From the NCBI GenBank assembly GCA_003164275.1, contig PLSY01000423.1, forward strand, positions 1 to 6,589: 6,589 bases of DNA, in the 5' to 3' direction. This DNA comes from Acidimicrobiaceae bacterium. Lineage in GTDB: Bacteria; Actinomycetota; Acidimicrobiia; Acidimicrobiales; RAAP-2. Shown here piece by piece: positions 5,314 through 6,589 of the stretch (its first letter is position 1; every line of letters begins with the position of its first letter). The position numbers and the translations under genes were made by a program. The notes beneath the pieces were generated by a model. That model had not been told where the DNA came from, searched no databases, and saw only the letters and a program-made list of their open reading frames with translations.

Positions 5314-6565
5314 ATGACAAAGCATCGGATCGCGTCCTCTCACTTAGTGGGCATTGACTTGAGCCATACAGGTAGGTGAAGGGCTCGACGTCATCCAAGA
5401 AGCAGCAGCTCTGGTGAGCCAGGAGGTCATCGTCTAGCTCGCCTCCCAGATCGGAGCTCACCGTTAAGAGCGAACCAACTCCCGCACCAACGAACGCGGA
5501 GTGCACCATTCCTGGGTGCTGTCGACAAAGGCCGATGGCGTAGTGCTGGGCCTCCCCAGGGTGGGCTTCTTCCTTTCGATCCTGAAGCCCTACGCCGGAT
5601 CGACCGAACCATCGCTGCCGTGGTGATGGGACCTACGTTTCAATGTATCCATCCGGGCCGCCGACGGGCTGGTGCTGTCCTCTGGATGAGCTCGGTTATC
5701 CTCACGGTCTGAGATGTCCCCGATCCCTGTTGGGCTGGACGAGATGGTCAGCTCGTTCCGGGGGAGCCATCTCGACTATGTGGGCTTTCCGTACGTGTAC
5801 CCGGACACCACGTTCCTCCACGTCGACGTTGCCTCGAGAGCCGCGGCCGCGCCCACCGGGGTTGCTGCCAGCGACCATCGGAGAGCCTGTGACCTTCCAA
5901 TGGGGGCTCGGAGAACGAGGTGTTCTGAGCGCAGTTCATGCGCAACCTCTGGGTCCCTGGGCTGGAGGACGTGCAGCTTGTCTTCTCGGACCAGCACACC
6001 GGATTGGTGGCAACCGTCAAGCAATGCTTCGAGAGGGAGACCCATCCACGGCTTCGGATCCACTTCGCCGGGAACCTGGTGCCACGACCTGAAGGGGTCA
6101 CCAGACCACGGTGTCTGCCACCTTCAACATGATCTTCACCCTGTTGTCCAGCGAGGGCGTGCGAACCCAGTCGGAACAGATGGACTTCGTCCTGGAGGGA
6201 TGATCGGAAAAGGGCAGTTCTCCTGACGGGGGCGAGGGAGAGGTGCTGACCTTCACCGCCTTGCCAGGCGAGCACCGGCGACAGGATCTGGTCCCTCTAC
6301 GAGCGGCTCAACAAGGAACTGAAGCGTCGGTGCCGGGTCGTCTGTATCTTCCCCGACCAGGCTACGATGATCAGACCTGACGCAGCGGTCCTCCTCGAGG
6401 CCCACCACGAATGAATGTCGGCCGAAAGACAGATACGCCTCGAAGGCCTCTGTGGCCAAGCTCCACGGCGCCGTGGATACAGACGATGCGTCCCTCAAAG
6501 AGCTCAGCCCCGACCACCTCATCTGTGCCGGAGATCATGACTTCAGAGAGACTGGCCGTCACAAA
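5314..6565 (+). pseudogene. Decayed IS256-family (Mutator-type) transposase
   Basis: A relic of a DDE transposase of about 415 codons, readable only by switching frames. The order of family landmarks is intact: EGLDVIQEAAALVSQEVIV near 5378-5434, QIGAHR-stop-ERTNSRTNERG (5447-5500), FFLSILKP then RIDRTIAAVVM (5560-5628), VSIRAADGLVL (5645-5677), SEMSPIPVGLDEMV (5708-5749), FPYVYPDTTFLHVDV, FMRNLWVPGLEDVQLVFSDQH (two neighbouring parts, 5935-5997), VSATFNMIFT, EVLTFTALPGEHRRQ, IWSLYERLNKELKRR, VVCIFPDQ and finally SAERQIRLEGL. The three catalytic acidic residues are still encoded (Asp 5804-5806, Asp 5989-5991, Glu 6301-6303). In-frame stops lie at 5360, 5435, 5465, 5687, 5926, 6201 and 6412; frame changes occur near 5595, 5635, 5904, 6097, 6285 and 6451. 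The ATG at 5314 is a guess at the old start. No terminal inverted repeats or target duplication were found, so the element's ends are undefined. Confidence 0.9.
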
Positions 6566-6589
6566 GTGGGGGAGTGGGGGAGTGGGGGA
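6566..6589 (+). repeat. Three tandem copies of GTGGGGGA at the window end
   Basis: The last 24 bases are three exact head-to-tail copies of the 8-mer GTGGGGGA, running to the edge of the window, so more copies may follow. It begins about where the transposase relic should end. The G5 runs could form G-quadruplexes. It may be a real G-rich satellite, part of the IS end, or a low-complexity point where an assembly stops. Confidence 0.7.

Noticed and set aside
4972..5315. Minus-strand open frames upstream of parA that could be a decayed rsmG C-terminus.
   Set aside because: Only vague similarity could be imagined; no SAM-binding motif or consistent frame was found.
5643..6275. Long open frames on both strands over the transposase relic, taken as separate hypothetical genes.
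   Set aside because: The plus-strand frames are segments of one transposase, and the minus-strand frames are shadows with no family features.
5926..6414. Two transposase stops (5926-5928 and 6412-6414) are TGA where the family usually has Trp, suggesting UGA read as Trp.
   Set aside because: trxB and cwlM end in TGA, other stops in the same relic are TAA, TAG or TGA at non-Trp positions, and frame changes are also present. Ordinary pseudogene decay explains it.

Overview
The window looks like a chromosomal segment near the replication origin of a high-GC actinobacterium. The order trxB, trxA, cwlM-like gene reading rightward and parB, parA reading leftward is the arrangement known beside oriC in Mycobacterium and many other Actinobacteria. 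The proteins do not look close to Mycobacterium itself: CwlM is short, ParA has a very long leader, and the small gene found between cwlM and parB in M. tuberculosis is missing. A deeper actinobacterial lineage is possible, but I cannot place it from sequence alone.

Left part, 1-2022, plus strand: the 3' half of thioredoxin reductase (trxB), thioredoxin (trxA) with its own Shine-Dalgarno and a very good match to a SigR/SigH-type (disulphide stress) promoter, then a cytoplasmic two-PG-binding-domain CwlM-like protein. Its amidase-like domain has lost the usual zinc histidines, so it is probably a regulator rather than a hydrolase. TrxB and TrxA form one redox relay (NADPH to FAD to disulphide to TrxA to client proteins).

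Middle, 2023-4462: a convergent intergenic stretch with a perfect 13-bp inverted repeat carrying DnaA-box-like ends, then parB and parA on the minus strand, overlapping by 14 bp. ParA (deviant Walker ATPase) and ParB (CTP-dependent clamp) segregate the origin region by acting on parS. Two near-consensus parS sites lie upstream of parA at 4542-4557 and 5226-5241.

Right part, 4463-6589: no intact gene. About 850 bp holds the two parS sites and no coding region I can recognise. It is followed by a heavily decayed IS256-family (Mutator-type) transposase that can be followed through all three plus-strand frames with at least seven in-frame stops and about six frame changes. The rsmG (gidB) gene that normally precedes parA is not visible. 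The window ends in three copies of an 8-bp G-rich repeat.

I found no clear evidence of a new multigene system. The most unusual points are the zinc-ligand-less CwlM, the DnaA-box-like palindrome, the 187-residue ParA leader, and the replacement of the rsmG position by parS-bearing spacer and an IS relic.
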